Part shown: one piece after another, positions 47,207 to 60,066 of the stretch | How the letters are laid out: each line of letters opens with the position of its first letter | How positions within the stretch are numbered: the stretch's first letter is position 1 | Source of the DNA: Earliella scabrosa | Taxonomy: Eukaryota; Basidiomycota; Agaricomycetes; Polyporales; Polyporaceae | Assembly: GCA_022605405.1 (NCBI GenBank) | Contig: JABYQQ010000009.1 | Span: forward strand, 1,426,001 to 1,490,000 | DNA length: 64,000 bases | Direction: 5' to 3' | Made by a program: the position numbers and the translations under genes | Notes under the pieces: generated by a model | What the model was told of the DNA's origin: nothing | What the model saw: only the letters and a program-made list of their open reading frames with translations | Databases searched by the model: none

Positions 47207-49274
47207 GGTAGCAGTCGATGTGGATGCAGAAAGCTAGGAAGAGCGTATGTAGGAGGTGTACTAGGATGCTGCAGACAGCCAGGACAAAGGGCCGTCAACA
47301 GTACATACATACCTCGGCATGCAGCGACAATTCTAGAAGTTGCTGGAAAGCCCCAAGTACAAGGATCCTCTCATCATTTCATCGGTCGCCGCGGAGACAT
47401 TTGGAACGCCTTATGTTGTCGATCCAAGTGCAAACGAGTCCGAGAGACTGAGAGAATACGCGATACGAAACATAGCTAGAGAAACGTGCTCTGAAATGTC
47501 GGTCGCTGGACCTGGAGACTCGAAGTCCAGACGCTGGTGTGGCAGTGCTACCAGGGCCAAGCGCCTGAGCTTTCTGCCACATCTCGACTTTGACCGTGAC
47601 GAGACTGGAGAGCATCGAACTTCAAGTTCACGTCCAAGTCTGCCCAGCTGCTACGCTATGAATGCGACTCAATACCCACAACCCTCTTACAGCTCACATT
47701 GGGTCTCGAACCCAGCAACAACGTATTGCTCAGTCTATCCCTCCAGATCTGACGGAAAGCTTCATGGTCGACTCGAGCCAGACCCTGCAGCTGGCCCTTC
47801 ATTCGAAGCTTAGTGTCAAGTTGGAAGGTGCGTCGTCTTGTACCTGGGTACCCGTGTTCGTTGTCTGTACGTAAACCTAACTCTGCTATCCCCCTTCCCG
47901 ACTTCGATGATTAATGCGGCCACGAATCTGCTGTTTGTGCCAGTGGCACTCGTATTTGAATCGCTTCGTACCCACTCACAGTCCCGATGACCAGGTTGAT
48001 CTGAATCAACGTTGAACGCCTAGACTCCTCCGTACAACGATGTACGTGCAGAGCTGGAAGGCCGTTGGATGGTCTCCGCGACGACAAGTTGCACCGAGCT
48101 TCTTTGAAGTTCTCGCCATCTCAATGAACAGCATCCAGGCACAGGGCCTTCTCTTCGTTTCGGCGCGGGCTTCCGAGCTGAAATGCGGTTTTGTCTCCCC
48201 TCCTTACGAGCTTGATGCACGTGAGGCAGGGACCGGAGAATTGCTTCGTCCTCCACAGGACAGATTCATTGCAGAGATTGCTCTAAGGCCGTGAACAGCT
48301 CGAGTGTCGTGTGCACCTCACGGCGACACACTGCCGCCCAGCGAGAAACGTAGTTAGTGCGCGATTCGGAAACAAGTGAAGATGCCAAAATGAATTGAAG
48401 TGGGCGCAAAGCTGGAGCGGGGAGCCGAGTCGGGCCTAGCTCCTCTTGAGTACCAATTTGATCAATGACGAGCTATCCGCTGCTATCCGAAGCTAATGCG
48501 CCCCCAAGCATGAGATAATCCTGACTAGCAACGCTCTGTTTGGTTGGCCAGTGGCAGCGCTTCCGAAGCGCAGAGTTCAGAAGGTCTCGGCTACTTACGT
48601 CGACATGACCCTACTCACCGTCAATGGGCAGACCTGATAGGCACCGGGCAGCCGTGGGCGTGGGCGAAGGCAACCCTCTCGCAGCCACGGGGCCGGGCAG
48701 TGAGTATATCATCCCCTGTCTCACCGGGCGTGCGCACTGTTCCCGCTCGCGAAGCTGGAAAGTCGACATGGAGATGGGCAATTGCCAGGCTGACTTTAAG
48801 CAGTGATATTTTGCCAACGCCTCCGCAGGCCTCCGCCGGGGACCCCTCGCGTTTTCCCCGTTCCGCTCAGCCATCATATCGATTGCGCACTAGTCCATCA
48901 CTCCAGTCTCCTTGCACCGATCACATCTTAAGCCCGACAACCGCGTACGACGACCCGTCCCCGCATCGCGAATTCGTCATACGACCCCAAAACCTATACC
49001 CCTCTGGCGCACCGACCGCCGCAATCCGCCCGTCCCCACACCCCGGCCTCTTGCTCTCAACCTCAAGCTCATCTGACCCCGCCAGCCAACTGCCAGTCTT
49101 CTCAGCTGCTATCGTCTTCCTCTGCTTCTGCTGCTTCTTCGTCGTCTGCCACACAGAAGCGCGTGCGCCGTGCTGCCAACTTGGATGCCCACCCTGCCGT
49201 TGTAAACCCCCAATGAGCCTGCCATCTCACACTTCTGCACTCCCTCACCCCGCACCGTCTTCGTCCTTGCTATC
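47207..49274. other. Divergent intergenic region, CDC37 and methyltransferase gene
   Basis: This 2.1-kb region must hold two promoters. A plus-strand frame at 48544-49278 runs up to the next start codon but is composed of Ser/Pro/Ala-rich noise, and may simply be a 5' leader. I see no RNA gene. Confidence 0.5.
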
Positions 49275-52200
49275 ATGATAGTTCGTCCGTCCGGCGCACT
49301 CCCCTCCCAGCGCACACGATCCCAATCGACCCCGCCCCGACGTCGCGCAAACAGCACGGGCTCGGCGCTCGCAAAAGACGCCCAGACAGCGGTGAGCCAG
49401 CTCCCCGCTTCCCCACTGCGCATCCTCCCCGGCCCCCTGGGGGTGGCCCCAAAACACGGCGGCGGCGCACCTGAAGACTCCGTCCTCCGCACCTTTTCCA
49501 CCAAACGCAGACTATTCCGTCTCAAACGGCCGTCGAGCTCCCATACAGATCCACGTGCCGCGCGCGAGCGCGAGGGCACGCTCCATGTGCAGATGCACAA
49601 TACCCACAACGCCCTGGGCATCACCGCCCTCATCAGCCCGCCCGCCTCGCCCGTCGCACCCCCACGACCGCCGCGGAACCCGGCTCGGGTCAACCTCGCT
49701 GCGCGGCCGTCCTCGTCCGGCGGGCCCCCAGCGCGAATCTCACGTCTGCACATTGTCGCAGACTCGCGGGAGCTGAAGGCGACGGAGGATGCAGCTGCGG
49801 AATGGGAGTTCCCGCTCCCGGTGAGTACTTTTCACGCCCTTCTCGCCGTCGCGTACCTGGGCCGCGGTCGTGTCCGACGCGGCAGAAGGCGCGGCGGCTT
49901 TCATGGTACAAGGGTTTCTGACGTCACGCCGCGTCGGACGAGCAGCGGGGGTCCGAGTTCCCAGTGCAGCGCAAGAAGAGCAAGGTCCGCAAGTGCAACA
50001 CGTCGCGAATCATGCAGGACCAGAGCGCGCTGAGCGACCTGCCGTTCTCGACCGTCGACCGCACGATCCTCGAGGAGCTTCGCCAGAAGATGCGCGCGCG
50101 TGAAGAGCAGTTTGTGGTGCGGAGCGGGCGGAAGTACCACGCGTTTGCGTCGGACGAAGTCCCTTACCCCCGGAGCTACGACAGGCAGATGGTCGACATG
50201 TGAGTAGCTCCTTGGCTACCGGCCGCCTTTCCTCCGCATCGTTGTGAGCTCCGACTGAACGCGTGCAGGGACGTGTGGGACGATCTCTGGCAAATGCAAC
50301 TTGGCGGGAGCATCACCATGCATGTGTTCGACACGCCTCCGACGAGAGTGTGAGTAGACGCGGTCTTGGGGTTCACACGGCCAAATCGGTGCTAACGTCT
50401 AAGCACTGCAGCCTCGATCTGGGATGCGGTATGGGTCTGCTCCACTGCGGGGATCGACCAGAATATTGATAGCTACCTAGGGACCGGAACATGGATTCTG
50501 AACGCGGCCAGGGAATGGAAGGTATGTCATTTAGAGTTGTTTCAATGAAGAAGAGAGCTTGAAAGATATCGGACGCAATGGAACACAGGACACGTATTTC
50601 GTCGGTGCGTCATACTTCAGCCTCTCCACCGGGAAGGCGTCTTGAACGCATTCGGATTCCCCGTAGGTCTCGATGTGGTTCCCTTGCATCCGGACCTGCT
50701 TCAGGTTGGCTGCTTCGATCTCGCAGCACGGATTACGTGGGTGCAGGCAAACTTGTAAGTGTCTTCTTCCGTGCGCAGTTACATTTCTCCTCCTTCTTCG
50801 TCCGCCTTCTCCTTAGCCGGACCCTTCTAGTGGTTTTGGTGTTCCCCGCGATCATCCTATGTAGGGAAAGCCCAGTGCGGCAAGCGGCACTGCGGCGTCC
50901 TTCGCGTCCTTCGTTCTTGCCATTCTGAGCGCGGGGACTGATTAACGTGATTTACCAGCTTGGAGAGGCTCCCGTTTCCAAACGAGGAATTCGACTACGT
51001 GTAGGTGCAAGCCGTATGTTTGTACCTACGCAGATCAGATCTGATGTGCGTACGACCAGGCGTATCGTCCGTGTTGCGCGCGGAGTACCCGAAGACAAGG
51101 TGCGTCGCTGACTTGAAAATCGTGATTTGTCGCGCGTTCTGATAGTTTCGACGACGTCCGTAGTGGGATGGGCTGCTGGAGGTGCGCGAGTTGCGGGCAT
51201 GGATGTGTCGCCGACGCTGACTGTTCCGCGATAGGAAGTGACACGTGTGATGAAGCCTGGTGGCGCATTCGAGGTACGGCGACTTTCCTTGTGCGACGTG
51301 CGCGCGCGAACTGACGTGGAGAAGATGTGGGAGGAAGATCTGCACTTTCCTGGGAGCCGCCGTGAGAACGTGTCCGTCATCGAGTCGCCGGACCCGAGGG
51401 TGCCCCCGACGCCGCCGCACACAGACTCGTCCCACTCGTCCGAGCAGGACCGCCCGCTCCCGCCCCCCTTCGCCCTGCCCCACCCCCTCGCCTTCAGCTA
51501 CTCCTTCGACGATGTCTCCAGGACAAAGAAGAGCCTCTTCGACGACCCCCGCCCCCCGCTCCATGCCATCCCCTCAAACAGCAACCTCGCCAGCACGCCC
51601 ATCCTCCTCCGCAATCTCGACCGCCCACCGGTGAACCCTCACGACCACTCGCTGCTCGAGACCATCTACACCGAGATGCATTCCGCACGATTCATCAACG
51701 TCGAGCCCGTCTCGCTCCTTGCCAATATGCTCCCATTGCACTTCAAAGGTTCGACGTCATGCACATGAGCGCATACAGCCACTGATTCGACCCTTTTGTA
51801 GACGTTAGGGCTCCTCCTCCTATCGTCATTCCTTTCCCTCTCCCGCCCGTACCGCCCGTGTTCGACGAGCGGTCGGATTCGTCCGAGCCCATGCGTGTTG
51901 ACAAGCCGTTTCCACCAGCAACCGACTCAGAGAGCGAAGACCACAGCCACAGGACGGACAGCCCGACTGACATGGCCCCAGGCACGTTCACTTTCCCGAC
52001 CGTGATTCATGCTCGCGATATGGCTGCGGGGACCCCTTTCGTTACCCTAGACAAGAGCAGGTACAGCGGCTTCTCTCCCACAGCATTGCGTCGCGCTACA
52101 ATGCCCTTGCCCAATGAGACTCCTACGCAAGCCCCCCAATCAACGATCAGCCTGCCGTCCAGCAACCCTGTCAACCTGTCGAAACTCACCAGCCAGCTCG

Positions 52201-53157
52201 TCGCGGGAGGGAACCCCCTCCCAAACAAGACGGTCAACTTCGACCCCCGCTCGCTTAACCTTCTCCTGACGCTGCGCGTCAACGAGGTTCTTGGGTGCAT
52301 AGAGCCGATGTGGGACTGGGTCGTGGATTTCCAAGACAGCGTCGCAGACAATGCAAAGACGATGGGCTCCCCGCGAATGTCTGACCACCTCACCTTGCGA
52401 GCCTCGCGCCAACGCCGGCATCCGAAGCACGATGCCCTAATGAGCCTGACGAGACAGGACTTCGATGCCCTGATGAGACGCTTCGAGCTGTGAGTCGCAC
52501 CCTTCTATGCCTCCTTTCACCCTCTTCTATGGCATGCGGTCTCCTGGCGAGTGGCCCTTATCTCGCCAGGATGCCGTCGGTTGTTAAAGTCTCTCCACTT
52601 CGTCCGTGCAGGAGGCTAACGTCCATCGATTTGCGCCCAACATTGACAGTGATATGAAGACACGCATGTACCTGGGCGCTGCGGCTGAAGACCGCCTGGG
52701 CTGGGCGTCCCACCCGCCGTCTACTTCTGAGGAGCGCGAGAACTTCGAAGAGATGTGCACCGCCTGGGCCGAATACGAGCATCGCATTGCGTCCGGGGCG
52801 ACCGTCCGCGGGCGTGCATTCTCGAAGCGCAACTCATCGCCTGTTCCTCCCGTTTCTCGACAGAGTGATTTGGACGAAGAGGACCCCGACGCCACTGTGC
52901 GGGGACGTGCAGACCCTCGCTCCATTCATCATGCACACAGCCAATCGCACTTCATATCCACCGTCGAAGCGGATAGGCTGGCACACAGGACGAGCGCCCC
53001 GAGCCGCAAATTAGGACGACCCATGACGGCTGGAAGCACACCACTGTCATCCATACCGTCCGTTCCCGCCATACCCTCGTCCCGCCTCTCCGAGCCAGAG
53101 CAGGAGTCACCACCAAGCAGCCGGACGGGACGCATCTTCGTAGCGTGGAAGGCGTAG
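49275..53157 (+). CDS. Large protein with SAM-dependent methyltransferase domain
   Basis: Fourteen exons (49275-49820, 49946-50199, 50269-50349, 50412-50428, 50481-50521, 50589-50604, 50667-50754, 50959-51000, 51060-51099, 51164-51181, 51235-51273, 51325-51748, 51802-52489, 52590-53157) encode 953 residues. The class I methyltransferase core is at about residues 293-400: motif I VLDLGCGTGTWILNAAREW, then VGLDVVPLHPDLLQVG, ITWVQANFLERLPFPNEEF and EVTRVMKPGGAFEMWEEDLH. The N-terminal 180 residues and about 550 C-terminal residues are largely disordered, with Ser/Pro-rich and acidic parts. Three exons in the core are 17, 16 and 18 nt. The acceptor choices for exons 9 and 14 are the weakest points. 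The substrate is unknown; similar long methyltransferase proteins are widespread in mushrooms. Confidence 0.88.
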
Positions 53158-56100
53158 AAGAACCCCATTCTCTTCTGAGGTCCCCGTTTCGTCCACCCGC
53201 GCGCGCCGTCCAAGTCTGGGTCTGATGGTGGTGACCTACTCCCTGTATGGGTGTGCAGATCATCGCTGCGGTGCCGCAACAGCTCCCGCATGCGCACGCT
53301 GCTGCCAAAGATGGCCGCAATGCTACCGTGCACGCCCAATCGCGGAACATATGGGCGGCCGCAGTCCAGATAGGTCCTAACGCGGGAGCCAAAACGAGAC
53401 CAGGTGCCAGAAAGAGCATACCCCCGTCCTCATCCATGTTCGCTCGCAGCCACGCGTTCAGTTCGTGGGTCGAGGCATGGACGCGTCCTCGGTTCTGGTT
53501 CGGACAGCGTGAGCGAGTCCCTCATTTGGTCACCCGAACGCCGCCGCGCCTTCTTCCCATTCGAGGCGCCCGACGCTCATGCGACGTGCTCGTGGCGCTT
53601 CGAAGAGGGTGCGGGTCGACGGAAAGGGGAATGGAGGTGAAGATCTGGGTGCACCACCCCAGCCCCATTCACTTTCTTGCTCGCTTTCTCAACCTCCCGC
53701 GGGCGCGGTCTGTTCGAGCCAGCGCAGAAGCGAAGATCTGATCCTGGACGCTGCTCATTGACATTCCTACTCCGCCCAAGCTTCCCGTTCTGTGGTTCAC
53801 GCCTGATCCAAACTTGGAACGTATCTGGCGCTAGCTCCCAAGCTCCCATCCCACCCTCCACCGTGACTCGCACGTATGCCCTGCATTTGCGTTTGGCTCG
53901 CTGCGAACCCTCCGCCGCGTCGTCCCGTGTTTAGCACCTCACCCCATCCAGGCCGCACATTCCAATCTCCCGAGGGCGCGGCTTCCCTGTCCTTGTGCTT
54001 CATGCTTCCTGCCCTTCGCGTTCTCGACCGGCGCGCGATTGGAGGGCGCCTGACGCGTTTCTCATGACCCATGCGCCGCCGCCACGTCCCACTTTGTCGC
54101 CGCTCGCGCTCCCCACACCCGGTTTCCTCTTACGGTCTTGCGCATCCGTCTATCCATCCATCTGTCTACCCGCGCACCCACGTGTCTGCACGTCCATCTA
54201 CCCACCTGTCCGGTGATCCTCAGACTCTACTGACCGCCCGTATTCCGCACCGTATGGACTCCCTCACAGACCTTGTTCCTTGCTCGCAGTCGGCGAGCCG
54301 TTCCGATCTGGACTTTGTCGGCTGTCGGCTTCGACGCCTAGTCTCTTCACCGTCTCTTCCTTGCTATCTATCACCCATCGCCACCCCGAGGACTCTCTGC
54401 GCACGTATACCATCATGGACTCTTTCACTCCCGCTTGTTGTTCCACTACCCACGTTCTTCTGTGTTCCCACGCTTCATGTTACCTCCCTCTCTCCGATCT
54501 CCACCACGACGCTCACTGCGGCAGCGATGCTCATGACCCCCCGTAACGTAACTTATACTATTCTATGCTATCTGTCAGACGTACCGCACCGGTCCCTATC
54601 GCCGTATCTGCTATCTATAGCTACCCGTTCATGTTGTTGTTGTACTTGCAACACGCTGCCCGTCTGTCCCGGGCTTCACGACTACGCGGCGCAGCGCGAT
54701 CGTCAGTCAGACTCGCCCTTGCCTACCACTAGCTCCCGACGAGGAAGCTTCGAACGGCAAGCGAGTCACCCTGCGCGTGCGATACGGCCTCAGTTGGGGG
54801 CTATCAACGTTCAACATTCAATGACCAGTGCGCGCGTCTTGGACTAGCACTTGTCGAAGCGTTCAATGTGCCTTTTTCATCTCCTGCTCGTTCATGGCGC
54901 CCCCTCCCCCCCTCTTCATCTTCATCCCATCACGATCGTCAGCCCGGTACGCGAACATGCCGCCTCGTCGAGGACCGCTAGAAGTCGCCCAGACCGCGGA
55001 CGGGCCGCAGTGCGCGTGCGCCTGCACGTCCGAAGTCGAAGCTCGAGCTTGGAGCTCGCTGGAGGCTCAGCGAGATGATCCTGATCAATGTGACATTGAC
55101 AGTGCCGTGCGTCTAGATCTATCATCCTTCCCAGGTCCACCACCACCACCACGCACCGCCATGATGCATGACCGGTTGACCACCATTGGCGTGAGCGTCA
55201 CGGTCCGCGCGCGCCTCGGACCTCCAAAGCTTCAAGCTGCCAGTGAGGCTTCTAGAGCGTGCTCGCCGCGCGCCCCGTGCGGGCGTGCGCTCCGAGTCCG
55301 ATCGTGCGCTACTCACGCCGCGGGTACGTGGGGCGTGGGCGTGGCCAGAAAAGGCCGCGAGGAAGCCATATATGGGCACCAAGGTTCGTCGGAGTGGTTT
55401 GTCGACGGCGACCCTCGTTGGGGCTGCCGTGGCCAGTGCCTCCTGTCATCCCCACCCCGGCTGTTATGGCAGATCCTCGTGAACGCGTGCGTTTCTGAGC
55501 ATCCGGGCGTCCGATGGTTCCGAGGTTCCGAGATGGTCGAGGGGGCTCGAGGGGAAGGGGGTTCGATCCGAATGCCATCCGATCCGAGCTTGAAAGCGTC
55601 GACTCGAGGCGAGTCTGAGGTGTTTCGGGCTACGCGAACCCCGAGGATAGGAACCTTCGCTCATTGCACTTCGTCGTGCGCGGGCGATTGTCGCACGAGG
55701 CCTTCGAGGGCGTGTTGAGATACCGTGTAGCCCTGGTAGTCGTCTCGACAGTCCACAACCCGGAAGTACATGTACAGCCGTCCGTGCATACAGGCTCAAG
55801 TGCTAGTGCTTCACCCCACACATGGTGTGCAGATCCATGAATGATAAACGTACCTAGACATACGGACGTGTCGTAAGCAGAGTACTGACTAATAGGTACT
55901 AATACACCCGTATCCCGATTCCCGTTCGAGGCCGAGCGCCCCGGTTACGGAGGACGGTCGGTGTCCTAGAGAAATCGCCCGCCACCAGCCCGCTCTCTGC
56001 ACCCGGGTATCCACCGTCTCTTCCCCCAAGCCTGGATTGGATGCCGGGGCTTGAAGCTTGAGCGCTGAGATCGCGGGGAGCCTTGAAACGGCGGCTGTCC

Positions 56101-59100
56101 GATACGTCTATGCCACCGAGAGGCTAGTTGAACACTCTCGAGGAGGGCGGGCTTCCGGTGGCTGGGATGTGACCGCGGATGGGATGCAGCTGCGGGGAAG
56201 CATCCTCCGCGCTACCTGCCACGGTCTAGGTTTGCGTGAGCTGCAGAGCGCGCCAGCAGGTTTGAGTTCGAGGAGGTACTACTCCATGCCGGGGCAACGC
56301 GGCTCCGAGGACTTGCTGACGCCACCTGGAGGCGTCCTTGCATCAAGAACACAGCCCGCCCCGACCCCAGGCTTCGGCCGACTGAGAGAGAGAGAGCCCG
56401 ATCCTGGATGATGCTGGTTGGGAGGGGACGGGGGGCGGGCGGAGTTGGAGTTTGGGTGGTTATTTGTCACCTGCGCCTCGTGCTCGCGCCACGCCGCGCG
56501 AAGTCGCCTCGCCCAGTCCCGCTCGCACCCAATCTTCCGAGTCCGACCGCAGATAGCCTCGCCTCGGCGACGAGATAGCAGATAGAAGTGGTGAGAAGTG
56601 GCAGGAGCACCGCCCCGCCTGTGAGCTGCGCTGAGGCAGGACAAGCCGGTCGACGTCTGTGGATGGGGGCCCATGTCAGCGGGCACGCTAGAAGGCTAAG
56701 ATCCAGACATTCAAATATTCACGAGCCGCAGAGGGCGCGCACAATCCCCGCGGGTGGGCTTGGTCTTGGATCCAAACGCAGACACTTGAGCCGCCGGTCG
56801 GGGGTTCTGGCTGGGTGGGTCCAGGAGCAGATATCTAGCGACGCGGCGGGATGACATGACTTCTTCCCCTTCCCAAGGTTCCAGAGGCCTGTATGATTCC
56901 TACGGGCTTCAGTGAACCCGGACGGATGCGTGAAAGGTCAAGAGGTATGTACGTACGTACGTGCCTGCTACGAATATGTGCCGTTTGCCAATGCCAATCG
57001 GCCTGGCAGGGATTCGCGCCGTCCAAAGCCAGTCGTCGCACCCACGCCATGCCCTACCCTGGGCATCTGTTTATGGGCGCAGTATTGTACTCTCGTACAG
57101 GCCATTCAGCGAGCCCGAGCATCGCGTCTGTGTGCATTACGACAACTCAATAATCAATTGTGGTGCGTGGCAGTTGGATGACGCACCGAACATCACTCAT
57201 ACCGACATACGCCTCCCGCCGCGCGGCGCAGAAGAACGCGACAGAGGGCAGCAGAACCGACAGGCCAAGTTCCAACTACATACGCTAGCGCTGTTCCCCA
57301 TATAGAGGGGGGAGGGTCGGCTGATCGACATGAACAGCGGGCGCATCGCCAGCGCGCGATGGAGCTCGCGCGGAGGGTCGGCGCGCAGCGACAATTGCAT
57401 CCCCCATTTCCGGCGATTGCGCCGCCGGATCCGGGAGGCGCAGCGACCCGCGCGATTGGGCAATGTGCGGGGGACCAACGAAGCTCGGAAGGGCGGGGCG
57501 AGGGTGATACATTGCGGGTTGTGCCAGGTGGTTACCACGGCAACCGCATGCAGGGGATCGAGTCTGGGGTCTCGGGATGTGCGATTTACGCGGACCGCGC
57601 CAGGCGTCGCCGCGCGCGTGATGTTCCTCCACTGACACCAGCGCCCCCGCGAGCGACGCTTCCATTTTTATCGACCTGGAAGGATCGATTGGCGGGCGGT
57701 AAGCTGACAGGGCGCGGACAATGCAGCGGCGCCTGGGAGGCTGGAGGCTTCTGGCGGTGTGGGCACCCTCCCGCGCTGATTCTTCTCTGTGGCAGCTTCA
57801 CGCGGTTCGCAAATGTTATTGTTCCCCTGGTCCCGACATAGAGGAGCCTTCGACGGGCGAGCGTCGTGGGCCTCTATGTCGCGACCATATACATGACCTG
57901 GGCAGCAGACCTGGGATACGCACCGGGCATGGATGATGTGCACAACGGTTGCAACTCGGCTGCGAGCACATTACTCGCAGCTGCAGCACGGACAGAATAG
58001 AGTTCAGAATCCGCATGCTCCGTAAGGCTCCGATAGTTCAAGGAGCCTGTTTGTCTGTGCTCCAGAAGAACGGTGAGAACCAAGCGGCAGGCTACTTACT
58101 CACCAGCTGGTCTCCCACACCAGACGTGATGCGATCTGCGAGGGCAGCGTGGACGGGCGACTGCTTCTCGGTGCTGGCAGCAAGGGCAGCGGTGAGAAGG
58201 CCTGCCTCTGCCAGCCTGCGAGAACAAGGGTCCTGGGAGGCGAGCGCTGCCCGGAACGGCAGGACCGGCCCCGTTGTCTTCTCTTCCAGAGCCCGGCGGC
58301 ACGCGGACCTATGACGCAATGTGCTATCCTCCTCGCGAGGCGAGGGGGCGCAACGTCAACCTTCGAATCGACCCTGCCCTCGAACGTGAGCGAGAACGTG
58401 CGTGTCGGCGGATCGGATTCGGTGTGCCTGCGCGAGAAGGGTCGTGCACCGCGGGACAGACGAACTACGGCGACGGCATAAAACGCCGGTGCGCACGACG
58501 AGCGGGAAGGCGACGCGAGAGGCTGTCTGAGAGGACGCCGGCCGGCGTCACGGTGGACGCACTTCTCGGGAGAACGTAGCGTTAGCGTCGGAATGGCTCG
58601 GCGAGAGAGGCCAGCGACCGTGCAGCGGAGTGGCGGGGACGGCGCAAATGAGCGGAGCATTTATACGGGACGCGATACCTACGGATGTGACGAGCATGAG
58701 AAACGGTCGTCGACGTCCCATCGCTTGCGGGGACAATCCGGGACTCGCTGTGGGGCACAGTCGGGCATAGGCACACCTATCATGGGCATCAGCCGCAAGA
58801 TCGGCGGTGGAATCAGCGCGCAGACAAAGGAGCTCACGCAGAAGTGGATACCGGTCGCCCATAGCCACACGGTAATCCCGGCGCACGAAACCCAGGGCAC
58901 CGTGGCCGGCGGTGGGTCGGCCGTTCAGTATGCACGTTCTCGATACGGAAGTGGGGTGGGGCGTGCATGCTGGCGAGAGGCCGCGCATGTCCTGAGGATG
59001 ACCAACGATTTCGGGCCCAAATCGGACACGGGGCGAGCGGCGTGAAACAGCATCAGGCGACTGGCCATTGTGCGGCGAGGGTTGGAATGCGGTGTGTCAG

Positions 59101-60066
59101 CACGGATATGGTAAGTGTGCGAGTGGGATCCCGACGCTGACGGAAGCAGCGGCATCATGATGGGTGACAGTGCATTCCAGCAGCCCGCGGGCACCCGGGC
59201 GGTGCGAACACGGACGCGCACCGCCGAGCCTCGCGCTCCCTGCGGCTGGACGCTGCTCGATGCCCGCAGACGAGGACGGGCGAGGACGGCGGGCACAGCG
59301 AGGGCGCGACAGGCTCCAGATCTCGCGCGATGCGGCGCGAAGCACGGAGGCAAATTGACACAGCGCGAATGAGGAAAGAAAGTTGCCGAATGCGGAACGA
59401 AGCTGCGTATGACTACCGGAGCCAAGTATAGCATGATTTGATTTGTGATGTCTGTCCTTGGCCAGAACGCGCGCGACACGGCCCTCCGCAGCGCCGCGCG
59501 TCGCCAGCCCCCGGCTCCCGGTGCGGGCACGACAGCGCAGGTCGCGAGGAGCAGCGCACGGTGGGCGTGCAGCGCGAGGGAGGGCAGAGGCGGAAATGGT
59601 GACGCGACGGGGGACGAGCACGCTGGCGCGGAAGGCTCTGGGCGCATGCCCAATCGGGACGCAACGAGGTCGATCTTCGGCTAGCTCGGGATGGAAGGGG
59701 CCCCGATATGGACAGGTGAGTGCTGCATCTGGGGCCCGTGCCTTGCTGCGAGAGTCACGAGCGGATGGAGAGGGCCGTGCGTGGGACAGGGAAGGAAGGA
59801 GCGACTGACAGGGAAGCGGGCGGCCAGGACGAGCACTGGGCCTGTCGCAGCGGGAGGGGTGATAAGATAGGGCGACGTGGCGTGCGAATGCCGGCGCATG
59901 CCGGGCGGGGGATGGTGTTGTTTGTTTGATGGGTATATATGGGAGGGTGAGCGAAAATGGGAATCTTATTTCCCTCTCAGACCTCCTCTCCATTTCTGGT
60001 ACGCGTCCGAATTGGGGGTGCTCGTCCTCCATCCCGTCCCCGCTTTGCCGTTCTCTTAACTAGCTC
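53158..60066. other. 6.9-kb gene-poor region before the MADS-box gene
   Basis: I find no domain, splice pattern or RNA signature that supports a gene here. The first 2 kb are pyrimidine-rich on the plus strand, including a CCATCYAT-type stretch near 54147-54215. The rest is GC-rich with frames open on both strands, all Arg/Ala/Ser/Pro-rich. A short GA repeat is at about 56382-56395. It may contain a long promoter or 5' leader of the MADS-box gene, or unannotated noncoding RNA. Confidence 0.45.
59934..59940 (+). promoter_or_regulatory. TATA box of the MADS-box gene
   Basis: TATATAT in a GC-rich background lies 127 bp upstream of the MADS-box start codon and is the best core promoter candidate. 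Confidence 0.5.

Noticed and set aside
48544..49278. Plus-strand open frame of 244 codons just before the methyltransferase gene
   Set aside because: It overlaps the methyltransferase start in another frame and has no domain. Its Cys/Phe-rich patch is only a local composition effect.
54828..55718. Open frame of 296 codons in the region upstream of the MADS-box gene
   Set aside because: Arg/Ser/Pro-rich with no conserved motif; competing frames are open on both strands.
59097..60032. Minus-strand frame of 311 codons overlapping the MADS-box promoter
   Set aside because: Almost all Arg, Ala, Pro and Ser with no domain. It spans the TATA box and leader of a well-supported gene.
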